DNA from: Tannerella sp.
Lineage (GTDB): Bacteria; Bacteroidota; Bacteroidia; Bacteroidales; Tannerellaceae
Reading direction: 5' to 3'
Assembly (NCBI GenBank): GCA_031270465.1
Contig: JAISXP010000090.1
Span: 1-56,208 of the forward strand
Length of the DNA stretch: 56,208 nt
The first letter of the stretch is position 1, and the number at the start of each line of letters is the position of its first letter. Below, piece by piece: positions 8,162-17,626 of the stretch. The position numbers and the translations under genes are program-made. The notes beneath the pieces are model-generated. The model was not told the origin of the DNA, did no database searches, and saw nothing but the letters and a program-made list of their open reading frames with translations.

Positions 8162-9673
8162 CTAATACCCCGAATTTTGTATCAATTGGGGATTTGTCTG
8201 CATTTCGCGCAACGGAATCGGGAAAAGCAACTGCTTCTCCGTCAACCTGAATGCACCGTCTCCGTAAGGGAAAGTATAACCGGTAAAATCCGTAAATCTT
8301 TTGGTTTTCAGATCAAATACTTTCCTTGTCCTTACCATGTCGAACCAGGTTTGGTTTTCGAAACACAATTCCCAGTAACGTTCTTTCCATACGGCCTCCC
8401 TGAAATCGTTCTGGGAAGCGAAGTCCGCCGATGCGGAAACTTTCAGTCCGGCCCTTGCACGCACCCTGTTATAGCAGTCCAGCGCCAGCGCATTTGGCGA
8501 ACCGTCCGCTTCATTTTGGGCTTCGGCGTAAAGAAGCAGCATGTCGGCATAACGCAGATTGGGATAGTTCTGGGCACCCTTCAAGTCAATCATCGCATCA
8601 TCGTCAAAGAACTTGTAGACATGTGCGGGAAAGTAAACCGTCACGTCCGGATCCTCCCAATTGGGATAATTGGTAAAGAAAAATCCTTTTTCCTGTATGC
8701 GCAAGTCTTGCGGATCAAATGTTCGGATAAACGACGAATCGGGATAGAAACATCCGTATTCGTTTGAATATCCGCTGATTCTCGAATAGCGCGGCAGAAG
8801 CCACGCATGAATCTGATGTTCGGCTATTCCTACGGCAAACTGGGTTTGAAAGATGTGTTCCGTCTGATTTCCTTTTTTTCGGTCGCGGAGATCGTCGATG
8901 GAAGGAAACAGGCTGTACCAGTTGCTGTTGATTACCTCAGCCGCCTTTTCCGCCGCTCTGGCATACATTTCCTTTTTCTGCAGCGGATAGCCTGCCATGG
9001 TCAGATAGACTTTGGCCAGCAGCGACTTGACAGCCCCTTTGGTTACCTTTCCCGATGTGGAAGTATTGGGCAGGGCGGTTTTTTCCGCTTCGAGCAAATC
9101 GGATACGATTTGGTCGTACACCGCTGCTGCCGGATCGCGGGGCACATTGACCGTTTCCGCCGATTCAGTCGGCTCAGTGCGCAGCGGAATGTCGCCATAC
9201 ATCTGAACCAGCATAAAATAGTACCAGGCGCGCAAAAAATAAACTTCGCCCATGTAATGCGACTGCGTGTCGCTGCTCACGTCCGGTATGCCGGGAAGTT
9301 TGGACAATGCGATGTTGCAGTTTTCAATCCCCTGGTAATAGGACTGCCACCAGTCCTGGGCATACAAATTGTTTGAACTGGCATTCGTTTCGCGAAATTC
9401 AGCGTTGTAAGACGCCTGGCCAATAGACGTCAGACACATTCCCGTTGCAAATTCGAGCATGAAGAAAGGGCTTTCGCCATAAGTGGCAACAAGCCTGTAC
9501 GGATTCCTCAACAAAGCGTAGCAGGCGGAAACGGCCTGCTGTGCATGTTCCGGTTTCGTATAAAAAGTTTCGCTGCTGAAAAATGTTTTGGGTTTGACAT
9601 CCAGATAATCTTCGCAGCCGGACAAAATCATCAATGTGATGATACCTATCGAAACAACTATTCTATTTTTCAT
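8162..9673 (-). CDS. SusD/RagB-family glycan-binding lipoprotein
   Basis: About 503 aa from ATG 9673 (MKNRIVVSIGI); the ORF track starts four codons earlier at 9685. The lipoprotein signal ends LMILSGC, followed by EDYLDVKPKTFFSSETFY, a typical SusD N-terminus. The TPR-type helical body carries AWYYFMLVQMYGDIPLRTEP and the C-terminal RYADMLLLYAEAQNE block. The protein lies on the outer surface and forms the lid over its SusC partner, encoded immediately upstream with about a 30-nt gap. Length is normal. A perfect palindrome follows its stop codon. Confidence 0.95.
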   Translation of the reverse strand: MKNRIVVSIGIITLMILSGCEDYLDVKPKTFFSSETFYTKPEHAQQAVSACYALLRNPYRLVATYGESPFFMLEFATGMCLTSIGQASYNAEFRETNASSNNLYAQDWWQSYYQGIENCNIALSKLPGIPDVSSDTQSHYMGEVYFLRAWYYFMLVQMYGDIPLRTEPTESAETVNVPRDPAAAVYDQIVSDLLEAEKTALPNTSTSGKVTKGAVKSLLAKVYLTMAGYPLQKKEMYARAAEKAAEVINSNWYSLFPSIDDLRDRKKGNQTEHIFQTQFAVGIAEHQIHAWLLPRYSRISGYSNEYGCFYPDSSFIRTFDPQDLRIQEKGFFFTNYPNWEDPDVTVYFPAHVYKFFDDDAMIDLKGAQNYPNLRYADMLLLYAEAQNEADGSPNALALDCYNRVRARAGLKVSASADFASQNDFREAVWKERYWELCFENQTWFDMVRTRKVFDLKTKRFTDFTGYTFPYGDGAFRLTEKQLLFPIPLREMQTNPQLIQNSGY

Positions 9674-9702
9674 AATTGAAATCATTATTTGTTACTGAAT
9701 TG

Positions 9703-12700
9703 TTAAAAGACAATATTTGCACCTATATTGAATGTCCTGGGTTTGGGATAGTTGAAAAATTCAACACCCTGAGCGAATGTATCGCCGTACGTAGTGGTTT
9801 CCGGATCATAACCTCCGTATTGGGTGATCAGGAAAAAGTTCTGCGCGTTTACATACAGCCTCAGTTTTTCCAGCGTAAGTTTTTTCAGCCAGCTTCCACT
9901 GAAGGTATATCCCAACACAAGGTTGCTGCCGCGGATAAAGGAACCGTCTTCGATGTAATGGTCGTTCAGCTTCAGTTCGGAACCGTCCTGCGACTCCACC
10001 CTTACGCCGGCAATCATGGTGTTTTGATTGTCCGGCCGCCAGGCATCCAAAACAGTCGTAAATGAATTGGAAAGCGTCTGGCGGTCTTCCGCCGTGGAAT
10101 AGTCCAGCCGCATGATGTCATTCCCCTGACGGAAAGCGATGTCGAATGCCAAATCAAAGTTTTTATACCGCAGGGAAGAATTCAGGTTTCCGTCTAATTT
10201 GGGCAATCCGTTTCCGATAATTCTCCGGTCGTTCGAATCGATTTTACTGTCATTATTCAAATCTGCCCATTTCAAATCGCCCGGTTTCTTTCCGTATCTT
10301 GCGGCTTCGGCTTCTTCCGCCGTACCCCAGGTTCCCAGCCTGACATATCCTACATACGAATTGACGGCTTCGCCCACCCGGAGGATATTGGTTGCATCCA
10401 GGAAGTAAGGCCCCATGTAGATATCTTCGTCGTTTTCACCCAGTTTCAGGATTTTATTCCGGTTGGACGAAAGTACCAGATTTACATCCCATGTCAAATC
10501 CCTTGTTTGCACAATTCCGGCATTGACTGTTAGTTCAATGCCCTTGTTTTCCAGGTTGCCGATGTTTTTCATGGCGCTCGTATAGCCCGACGTGGCGGCC
10601 AGGGGTGCATTCAGCAACAGGTCAACCGTTTTTTTGTAGTACCAGTCAAGCGAAACATTCAGGCGGTTGTGGATGATTCCCACATCGACTCCCACGTCGA
10701 ACTGTCCCGTCTTTTCCCATCTCAGGTCTGCATTGGGAATACGCCCCAATCCGATTCCGTTGTAACGAGTTCCATCAAAAACAGCCGTATAAGAACTTGT
10801 GGAAGACAGCGCCTGGAAGTTGGGAATCGCATCGTTGCCGGTAAAGCCGTAGCTTGTCCTCAGTTTCAAATTGGAAATAAAAGACTGCGATTTCATAAAC
10901 TCCTCTTCAGACATGCGCCAGGCCAGCGCGCCCGAAGGGAAAAAGGCATACTTGTGATTCACACCGAAGCGGGAAGAGCCGTCGACACGTGCCGTTACGG
11001 TAGCAAGGTAACGATTGTTATACACATAGTTGACGCGCCCGAAATACGAATTCATCCGCCACTCGTCCCAATCGGAACTGCTCGGACGCGGATTGCTCCC
11101 TGCGCCCAAATTGTTCCACTGAAAGAAGTCATCGGCAAAGCTATACGATGCAGCCGAAACGCTTTCGTAATTATTCTGATTCCAGCTGGCTCCGGCCATC
11201 GCGTTGAGACTGTGCACCTCGTCAAATATCCGGTTATAGGTCAAATAATTTTCGTTTTGGAGATAAATATTGCGATTCGCCTGAATATCTGCTCTTCCCT
11301 GCTGATCTTTAGACCTGAGCCTTACATCTCTTCCGGAGTAGTGATTGTATTTATACCAGCTAATTTGACTGGATAAGGAAGATTTCAATTCCAGGCCTTT
11401 AGCCAAAGTCAAAGTGATATTAAAATCACCCAGTCCTTTTGTCTCTGTAGTTTCAATAGTCAGAGATTTCAGAAGCTTTACGGGGCTTTCGGCGCCTTCC
11501 GTTCCCAGATGTTGCGCATTGGATCCGTAGGTTCCGTCCGCATTATACAGCGGGATGATGGGAAGCGCTTCGATCAACATGCGGGTTGCATTCAATCCTC
11601 CGACCGTACCTTCCTGCACGTTGTTTTTTAACGAATGAAGGATGGCCAGGCTCATGTCTACTTTAAACCATTTGTTTACGGTGATGGAATTGGTCAGCTT
11701 TGCCGTGTACTTCTTGTAATAGCTCTCCAGCATGATGCCGTCGTTATCATCATATCCCAGCGACAGCGAAGAAGCCAGCTTGTCCGTTCCACCGGAAACA
11801 GAAAGGGCGTGATTCGTAGCCAAAGCGGTTTGCAGTGCTTCGTCCTGCCAGTCGGTGTCGTATTTGGGCGTTCCGTCGGGATTGAACAGATCCGGTTCCA
11901 ACTGCCCGTAGTCGGGCATGGCACGCCCTTCCTTCCATGCCCATGCCTGCCGCTCCATTTCCATGTACTGTGCGGAATTGAGCAATTTAATTTTTCGCTC
12001 GGGAGGCAGATAGCCGATGCCGACACTCCCGTTGTAAATCACCCTCGCCGCACCCGATTTTCCTCTTTTCGTGGTTACCAGTATGACGCCATTTGCTCCG
12101 CGCGCACCATAAATGGCAGTAGACGATGCATCTTTCAACACGTCCACCGATTCGATGTCGGCCGTATTCAACATACTGAAGTCGGCGCCGATTACGCCGT
12201 CCACTACAAACAGCGGATTGTTGGTTGCATTGATGGAGTTGTAGCCTCGAATATTTACCTTGAAAGAGCCGCCCGGAATACCCGTATTGTTGTTAACCGT
12301 GAAACCGGCCACTTTCCCCTGTAACGCACCCAACGGATTGGTTGACGTTTTCTCAAGAATTTTTTCCGAAGACACATTGGCCACCGAACCCGTCAAGTCC
12401 GACTTTCGTATGGAGCCATACCCAATCACTACAATTTCCTCCAACACCTGCGTATCTTCTAATAGCCTAATTACAAGGGAATTGCCCCCCCCCCAGTTGC
12501 GGTTAACACGCTGATTTCCTGCGTGATATAACCGATATACGACACTTGCAGCGTCGCGTTCTCCCTGACGGACAGCGAGAATTTCCCGTCCACGTCCGTC
12601 ACCGTACCATTGGTGGTGCCTCTTTCCACCACATTCACACCGATGACCGGTTCGTCATTGACGTCGATCACCGTACCGCTTATCCGTCGCTGCGCAAGCA

Positions 12701-12788
12701 CAGTCAACGAACAGCAACAAAGAATACACAGCATAAACAGCCGCTTCTGCCATGTATTCCGCTTTCTGAAAAACTTTAATTTCATCAT
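9703..12788 (-). CDS. SusC/RagA-family TonB-dependent outer-membrane receptor, split by a G10 tract
   Basis: The gene appears as two ORFs: 12471-12803 (signal peptide ending VLAQ, then the carboxypeptidase-like domain ISGTVIDVNDEPVIGVNV) and 9703-12447 (plug and barrel, beginning LEEIVVIGYGSIRKSD). In the stated sequence the first ORF enters a run of ten G and stops 3 codons later. With 11 (or 8) G the frame reads TGG...NSLVIRLLEDTQVLEEIVVIGYG, exactly the normal SusC connection, giving a protein of about 1,028 aa. The plug has DVLKDASSTAIYGARGANGV and the barrel ends NIGANIVF. Either the receptor is phase-variable (OFF here) or a base was miscounted in the homopolymer. I preferred ATG 12788 (MMKLKFFRKRN) to 12803. 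It heads the operon and is downstream of two LacI-type operators. Confidence 0.9.
12485..12494 (-). repeat. G10 homopolymer inside susC (C10 on plus strand)
   Basis: Ten consecutive C on the plus strand (G on the coding strand) lie between the carboxypeptidase-like domain and the TonB-plug of the receptor. The reading frame is continuous only with 8, 11 or 14 G. It is the longest G/C homopolymer I saw in the window. Confidence 0.95.
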
Positions 12789-12832
12789 GGTTACTTTAAA
12801 CATTTAAATTAATACATCTTGTAAAAACATTC

Positions 12833-12855
12833 TCAATCTATTTAATCGGTTAAAT
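12833..12855 (-). promoter_or_regulatory. susC promoter region with LacI-type operator O1
   Basis: ATTTAATCGGTTAAAT (12840-12855) is a 16-nt palindrome with one mismatch, 52 nt upstream of the chosen susC start. A weak -7-like TAGATTGA lies on the minus strand at about 12833-12840, so the operator would overlap the promoter. Its core TTAATCGGTTAA matches the palindromes at 12905 and 13973. Confidence 0.6.
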
Positions 12856-12904
12856 TATTTTTTCTGTTTCCTCTGGCATCAACCTGAATTTCATCTGCAA
12901 TAAA

Positions 12905-12916
12905 TTTACCGGTTAA
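12905..12916. promoter_or_regulatory. LacI-type operator O2
   Basis: TTTACCGGTTAA is a palindrome with one mismatch. Its centre is 63 bp (six helical turns) from the centre of O1, a spacing that would suit looping by a tetrameric LacI-type repressor. It lies between the lacI stop and the susC start. Confidence 0.6.
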
Positions 12917-12937
12917 GTTTTCTTTTTAAAAAACACA

Positions 12938-13942
12938 TCAGCCAAAATTCATAACTGCAGGCAACACCATTTTGGCTTTCACAGTCTCACTGCCGGCGCT
13001 TTCCAGTTCATTCACCAGAATACGCACCGCCTGCTGTCCGATTTCACGTACCGGCTGTTCGGCAATATGCATCTTCGGCGCCAGGATTTCGAAACTCGGC
13101 ATGGTATGCAGACAGGCCAGTCCGATTTTCTCCGTAATATCAATCTCATGCCGGTAGAAATACCTCAATGCTTCCATCGCCAGATAATGAGTTGCAAAAT
13201 AAAACCCGTCTACTTCGGGAATCTCCCTGAATATATTCTCCAGCACACGGATAATATCTGTCTCGTATTCACTCCGTTTCACTTCTCCGTACAGTGCCGG
13301 TATCACCGGTAAACCGGCTTCCGACAACGCCCGCCTGTATCCGTCGCGCCGCAGGTTCATCACTAAAAGATGCGTATCCGAGGTAATTATTGCAATCTTT
13401 TTTCGGCCTTCCCCGACAAGACGGTCTACAAGCCTGCGGCTGCTTTCTTTATTGTCGAGAATGACATAATTGGTATCCAGTTCGGGAAAATACCGGTCTA
13501 TCAGCACAAACGGATACTTTTCTTCAATCATGATGTCCAATTCTTCCCTGGAATGTTTCGTCGGAGCAATAATCAACCCGTCCACCCGCTTTGACTTCAA
13601 CATCCGTATGAGTTTACTTTCGCGTTCGGAATCGGCCTCCGAACTGCAAAAAGTCAGCGAATAGTTGTATTTCTCAGCCTCCACCTCGACTTCCCGGGCG
13701 ATGTGCGCATAAAATTCGTCGTTGATAGATGGTATGACCAGTCCCAGCGTATAGCTGCTCCCGTTGGTCAGACTTCTGGCGAGCAGGTTCGGCTGATAAT
13801 TGACCTTCTTTGCATACGCCAGAATCTTCTCCTGCGTGGACAAACTGATTTTCCGTCTGTCGCCCTGACCTGCCAGTACCCACGAAACTGTAGTCTTGGA
13901 CACGTTCAACGCATTCGCTATATCCTTCATTGACAAATTCAT
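12938..13942 (-). CDS. LacI-family transcriptional repressor of the adjacent SusC operon
   Basis: Protein of 334 aa. The N-terminal helix-turn-helix is MKDIANALNVSKTTVSWVLAG, followed by the hinge KVNYQPNLLARSL and a periplasmic-binding-protein fold (YTLGLVIPSINDEFYA, VDGLIIAPT, DRYFPELDTNYV). The Ala residues in LLARSL are the minor-groove-inserting hinge type. It probably senses a sugar or sugar acid from the operon that follows and represses it; its own promoter contains the perfect palindrome TTTACCGGTAAA, so autoregulation is likely. It lies 150 nt upstream of susC on the same strand, separated by two similar palindromes. Confidence 0.93.
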   Translation of the reverse strand: MNLSMKDIANALNVSKTTVSWVLAGQGDRRKISLSTQEKILAYAKKVNYQPNLLARSLTNGSSYTLGLVIPSINDEFYAHIAREVEVEAEKYNYSLTFCSSEADSERESKLIRMLKSKRVDGLIIAPTKHSREELDIMIEEKYPFVLIDRYFPELDTNYVILDNKESSRRLVDRLVGEGRKKIAIITSDTHLLVMNLRRDGYRRALSEAGLPVIPALYGEVKRSEYETDIIRVLENIFREIPEVDGFYFATHYLAMEALRYFYRHEIDITEKIGLACLHTMPSFEILAPKMHIAEQPVREIGQQAVRILVNELESAGSETVKAKMVLPAVMNFG

Positions 13943-13972
13943 TTACACATTAATTTTAATTCTCACATCACC

Positions 13973-14000
13973 TTTACCGGTAAAGTGCGCCACAAAGATA
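13973..14000 (-). promoter_or_regulatory. lacI promoter with perfect operator O3
   Basis: A Bacteroidetes -7 box TATCTTTG sits on the minus strand at 13993-14000. The perfect palindrome TTTACCGGTAAA (13973-13984) follows immediately and would cover the transcription start, a classical repression position. It matches O1 and O2 upstream of susC. Confidence 0.7.
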
Positions 14001-14843
14001 TATATATTTTTTATCATACAAGCAAGATAACAAAGTTTAACTTTATTTATCAATTGAGCCTGTTGCAGTACATGTCCGCAGGGAACAATTATACCCCGCG
14101 CGGGGTTAATCTGTTCATTGATACATGCCGGGCATTCCTTTTCCGGTCTCTGTCCGGATACGTTAGCCTTCGTACAACTGCTCTCCGTCCGGATCATGTC
14201 GGGGACGGTAATTACGCTTCCTCATCGACAGGATACAGTCGGACAACCCTTCGGGCGCTTTTTCTTTTTTATAAAGATTCGGATTGCAGGGGGAGGCATA
14301 GATTCGTTTTTTCGCCGTCGGCGGTTTAGGAAAATGCAGACGAACCGCCCCTTCCCGCTTCGGATACGTACTGCCATAAAAACTGATGGGAGCCCGACAT
14401 CACGTCGTTCTCCCACCATTCAACAATGCTTTCTATAAGGGACAACCCTGGGAGGGTCATCTATACAGGGCAACCGGTCATTAACCCTGTATGCTTTGTA
14501 CAATTAAAAAATGTAACCCTTCATCATATCATATTACCTTACTAATTTCTCTGCAATATTACGATGTTTTTTCGAAGTAGAAAACATTATTATTTCAAAA
14601 TATTTAAAATAAAAGTTATATCATGGGAAATGCGGTGATTAACAAAGCAAGTTGCTTTCTGATTTTATATGACTCTGCGGTGAATGACTTGGCGATAGTT
14701 ACTTTTATAAATATTTTCTGGCAAAAAACGGCATTTGTTTATTGAAAAAATCAGATTCTATCAAAAAAATAGTTTAGTCGAAAAAAACGTAATGCGAAAA
14801 AAAACGGCTGAAAGCGAAAAATCGCGCAAAAAGAGGGTATTTT
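14001..14843. other. Long intergenic region without a convincing gene
   Basis: More than 800 nt between the lacI promoter and the ispG stop. Small ORFs in both directions (e.g. 13985-14329, 14118-14438, 14222-14419) show no recognisable protein. The first half (about 14080-14450) is GC-richer and could be a decayed gene or non-coding RNA; the second half is AT-rich. An inverted repeat ATACAGGG/CCCTGTAT occupies 14463-14492. Nothing else could be identified. Confidence 0.6.
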
Positions 14844-16682
14844 TCATTCTTCGGATGGCCAGTTTCCATTTTCCTTGATGAGACATACTAATTGCTCGAC
14901 GGCTTCGGCCTCGGGTATGTTTTTTCGTATACATTCCTTCCCTTTGTAGAGGCTGATGCGTCCGTGTCCTGCGCCGACGTAGCCGTAATCGGCATCCGCC
15001 ATTTCGCCAGGGCCGTTGACAATACACCCCATAATGGCTATTTTCAACCCTTTCAGGTGTGAAGTGGCGGCTTTTACGCGAGCGATGGTCATCTTCAGGT
15101 CATAAAGCGTACGGCCACAACCCGGACATGAGATGTATTCGGTTTTACTGATACGTGCACGCGTCGCCTGCAGGATGGCAAACATGTAACGTTCTGTTAC
15201 TGTGGCATCCAAAGTGTCGGCACACAAGAAAATACCGTTGCCGGTGCCGTCTGTCAGCGCTGCGCCGAAGTCAGCGGCGGCTTTCAACTGGAGGTTTTCG
15301 GGATCGGTCTCGCGGTAATTCAGGCGGAGGATGACGGGCACATTGCAACCTGCTTCCTTCAGACGGAGTATCAATGCGCGTATTTCGGCGACGGGGTTGA
15401 GATGCCGGCTGTTGAAGACCATGACCGTCGCTTTGTCTCGCCTGAGCAGATCGAGCATGGCTGCATCAATATCTCTGTATTCCAGCTCGATAAATTTCGT
15501 GGCGGCCTGACATGCTTCTATTTTCGCTGCATCTTTCGCGTAGAAATACGGAAATGTATCCGGCCGGCTGTCAAAGCAATCCGCGTCGACAAGCAGCGGG
15601 GCGACCGGGCGAACAGTCGTCTCCGGCTTATTTCGCCCTGTATAAATAAAGTCCGGCGGTGTGCCGGCGGTCGAAACAGCGATTTCGTCGGGATGACGGC
15701 GAGATACGACCACCGGATGGTTTCGTTCTCCAATCCCCTGAACGGCGCGCGTCTCGCGGTGATAGTCCGCATCGGACGCGTACGTGTCGGGCGCATTGAC
15801 CGGCTCATGATTTTCGCGCGTCAGGATGTAGTCGACCAGTTTTCGGGCGACGGGTATTTCAGCTTCGGGCGGTTCGCTCAACGACACGCGGATGGTGTCG
15901 CCAATGCCGTCTGCAAGCAGTGCCCCGATGCCGACGGCGCTTTTTATACGTCCGTCTTCGCTGTCGCCCGCTTCGGTTACGCCCAGATGCAGAGGATAAT
16001 GCATGTCTTCCGCATCCATCGTCCGCACCAGCAGACGTACGGTTCGTATCATCACTGCCGTATTCGACGCCTTGACGGAGATTACCACATCGTCGAAATG
16101 CATCTCCCTGCAAATGTGCAGAAATTCCATGCACGAAGCAACCATGCCTTCGGGCGTATCGCCGTAACGGCTCATGATGCGGTCTGACAGCGAGCCGTGG
16201 TTTACGCCAATGCGGATGGCCGTTCCGTGCTTGCGGCATAGCTGCAGGAAAGGAACAAAACGTTCGCGTATTTTTTCAATTTCATTTGCGTATTCCGCGT
16301 CGGTACAGTCTATTTGACGGAACGATTTGGCTTTGTCTACGTAATTGCCCGGATTGATGCGGACTTTTTCGACGTTTGCGGCAGCCGTATCGGCGGCTTT
16401 GGGGTTGAAATGAATATCTGCCACTAAGGGCGTATCGTAACCTTTGCTGCGCAGCGCTTCCCGGACGGCGCCCAGATTGCGGGCTTCGCGTTCGCCCTGC
16501 GCCGTGAAGCGGACGTAGTCGGCTCCGGCTTCAATGATGCGGATGGCCTGTGCTACTGCCGCTTCCGTATTCATAGTCGAGACGTCGGCCATCGACTGGA
16601 TACGGATGGGATTCCGTCCGCCCAAAGGTGTGCCGCCGATATGTACTTCTGTCGACCGGCGGCGTTGATAACGGATATTCAA
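14844..16682 (-). CDS. ispG: 4-hydroxy-3-methylbut-2-enyl diphosphate synthase (flavodoxin/ferredoxin)
   Basis: Penultimate iron-sulfur enzyme of the MEP isoprenoid pathway, cytoplasmic. The 612 aa length marks the long Bacteroidetes/plant form with an extra domain between barrel and cluster domain, compared with about 370 aa in E. coli. N-terminal barrel motifs are STEVHIGGTPLGG and VADIHFNPK...VRINPGNY. The C-terminal [4Fe-4S] ligands lie in CPGCGR and GCIVNGPGE. The start is TTG: the codons overlap the purE stop (ATTGA), and the N-terminus matches relatives at this position, so the TTG start is preferred. Third gene of gcvH-purE-ispG. Confidence 0.96.
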   Translation of the reverse strand: MNIRYQRRRSTEVHIGGTPLGGRNPIRIQSMADVSTMNTEAAVAQAIRIIEAGADYVRFTAQGEREARNLGAVREALRSKGYDTPLVADIHFNPKAADTAAANVEKVRINPGNYVDKAKSFRQIDCTDAEYANEIEKIRERFVPFLQLCRKHGTAIRIGVNHGSLSDRIMSRYGDTPEGMVASCMEFLHICREMHFDDVVISVKASNTAVMIRTVRLLVRTMDAEDMHYPLHLGVTEAGDSEDGRIKSAVGIGALLADGIGDTIRVSLSEPPEAEIPVARKLVDYILTRENHEPVNAPDTYASDADYHRETRAVQGIGERNHPVVVSRRHPDEIAVSTAGTPPDFIYTGRNKPETTVRPVAPLLVDADCFDSRPDTFPYFYAKDAAKIEACQAATKFIELEYRDIDAAMLDLLRRDKATVMVFNSRHLNPVAEIRALILRLKEAGCNVPVILRLNYRETDPENLQLKAAADFGAALTDGTGNGIFLCADTLDATVTERYMFAILQATRARISKTEYISCPGCGRTLYDLKMTIARVKAATSHLKGLKIAIMGCIVNGPGEMADADYGYVGAGHGRISLYKGKECIRKNIPEAEAVEQLVCLIKENGNWPSEE

Positions 16683-17185
16683 TTGGTTTTATATTTGAAT
16701 GTCACTTTCGCCAGTTCTTCGTTGGCGTTGATTATCTTTTTCTTCAGGTCTTCCTTGCAGATGCGCAAACGTTCCTGCAGCGTTTCGTCGCCGAGCGCTA
16801 ATATTTGTGCGGAGAGAATGGCGGCGTTCAGGGCGGCGTTGATGCCGACGGTAGCCACGGGTACGCCCGGAGGCATCTGTACGATGGCAAGCAGGGCATC
16901 CATGCCGTCGAGCGTCGAGTTGACAGGTACGCCGATGACGGGCAGCGTCGTCATGGAAGCAATCACTCCGCAAAGATGCGCCGCCATTCCAGCCGCGGCA
17001 ATAATCACCTTGATACCCCGGTCTTTGGCCCCTTTGGCAAACCGTTCAACCTCTTCGGGCGTGCGGTGTGCCGAGAGCGCGTTCATTTCGAACGGAATTT
17101 TCATCTCGTCCAGAAAACGGGCTGCTTTTTCCATCACGGGAAGGTCTGACATGCTTCCCATGATGATGCTGACGATGGGTGTCAT
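16679..17185 (-). CDS. purE: N5-carboxyaminoimidazole ribonucleotide mutase
   Basis: Class I PurE of 168 aa, interconverting N5-CAIR and CAIR in purine synthesis. Characteristic motifs are IIMGSMSDLPVM at the N-terminus, the catalytic-His segment NALSAHRTPE, IAAAGMAAHLCGV and the P-V-I-G-V-P loop PVIGVPVNSTLDGMDAL. The start ATG 17185 lies 6 nt after the gcvH stop, and its stop overlaps the ispG start by 4 nt, consistent with translational coupling. No purK is visible in the window. Confidence 0.97.
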   Translation of the reverse strand: MTPIVSIIMGSMSDLPVMEKAARFLDEMKIPFEMNALSAHRTPEEVERFAKGAKDRGIKVIIAAAGMAAHLCGVIASMTTLPVIGVPVNSTLDGMDALLAIVQMPPGVPVATVGINAALNAAILSAQILALGDETLQERLRICKEDLKKKIINANEELAKVTFKYKTN

Positions 17186-17191
17186 GGGTTT

Positions 17192-17569
17192 TTACCCGAT
17201 GGTTTGTTGATAATCGGCGGCCGGGAGCAGCGTATCCAGTTCGGACAGGTCGGAAGGTTTTACCTTGATAATCCATCCTGCCTGATAAGGGTCTTCGTTG
17301 ATGAGTTCCGGTTTACTTTCAAGTTCGGCATTGATGGCCAGCACTTCGCCCGAAACGGGCATGAACAGGTCGGACACTGTTTTTACTGCTTCAATCGTCC
17401 CGAACACATCTTCTCTGGCAAGCGTTTCGCCTTCGGTGGGGATGTCGACGAAAACGATTTCACCCAGTTCGCTCTGTGCATAATCAGTAATGCCGACGTA
17501 TGCCGTTTCGCCTTCTACGCGTATCCATTCGTGGTCGCGAGTGTACCTTAAATTTGTTGGAAAGTTCAT
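17192..17569 (-). CDS. gcvH: Glycine cleavage system H protein
   Basis: Lipoyl-carrier protein of 125 aa that shuttles the aminomethyl group between P, T and L proteins of the glycine cleavage system. The lipoylated Lys is in [17 protein letters not shown]. The N-terminus [24 protein letters not shown] and the C-terminal [15 protein letters not shown] are typical. The P, T and L genes are not nearby. It is the first gene of a gcvH-purE-ispG run with a -7 box upstream overlapping the end of rpoN. Confidence 0.97.
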   Translation of the reverse strand: MNFPTNLRYTRDHEWIRVEGETAYVGITDYAQSELGEIVFVDIPTEGETLAREDVFGTIEAVKTVSDLFMPVSGEVLAINAELESKPELINEDPYQAGWIIKVKPSDLSELDTLLPAADYQQTIG

Positions 17570-17618
17570 TTTATCAAGTTATTATAATGTTTTATTCAGT
17601 TTATACTTAAATCGGGTG

Positions 17619-17626
17619 CAAAGTTA
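17619..17626 (-). promoter_or_regulatory. -7 box for gcvH-purE-ispG
   Basis: TAACTTTG on the minus strand, 50 nt upstream of gcvH, matches TAnnTTTG. It overlaps the rpoN stop codon. Confidence 0.55.

Noticed and set aside
14110-14127. Possible third copy of the GH43/GH106 box (TGTTCATTGATACATG)
   Set aside because: Only about 10 nt agree and the second half of the box is missing.
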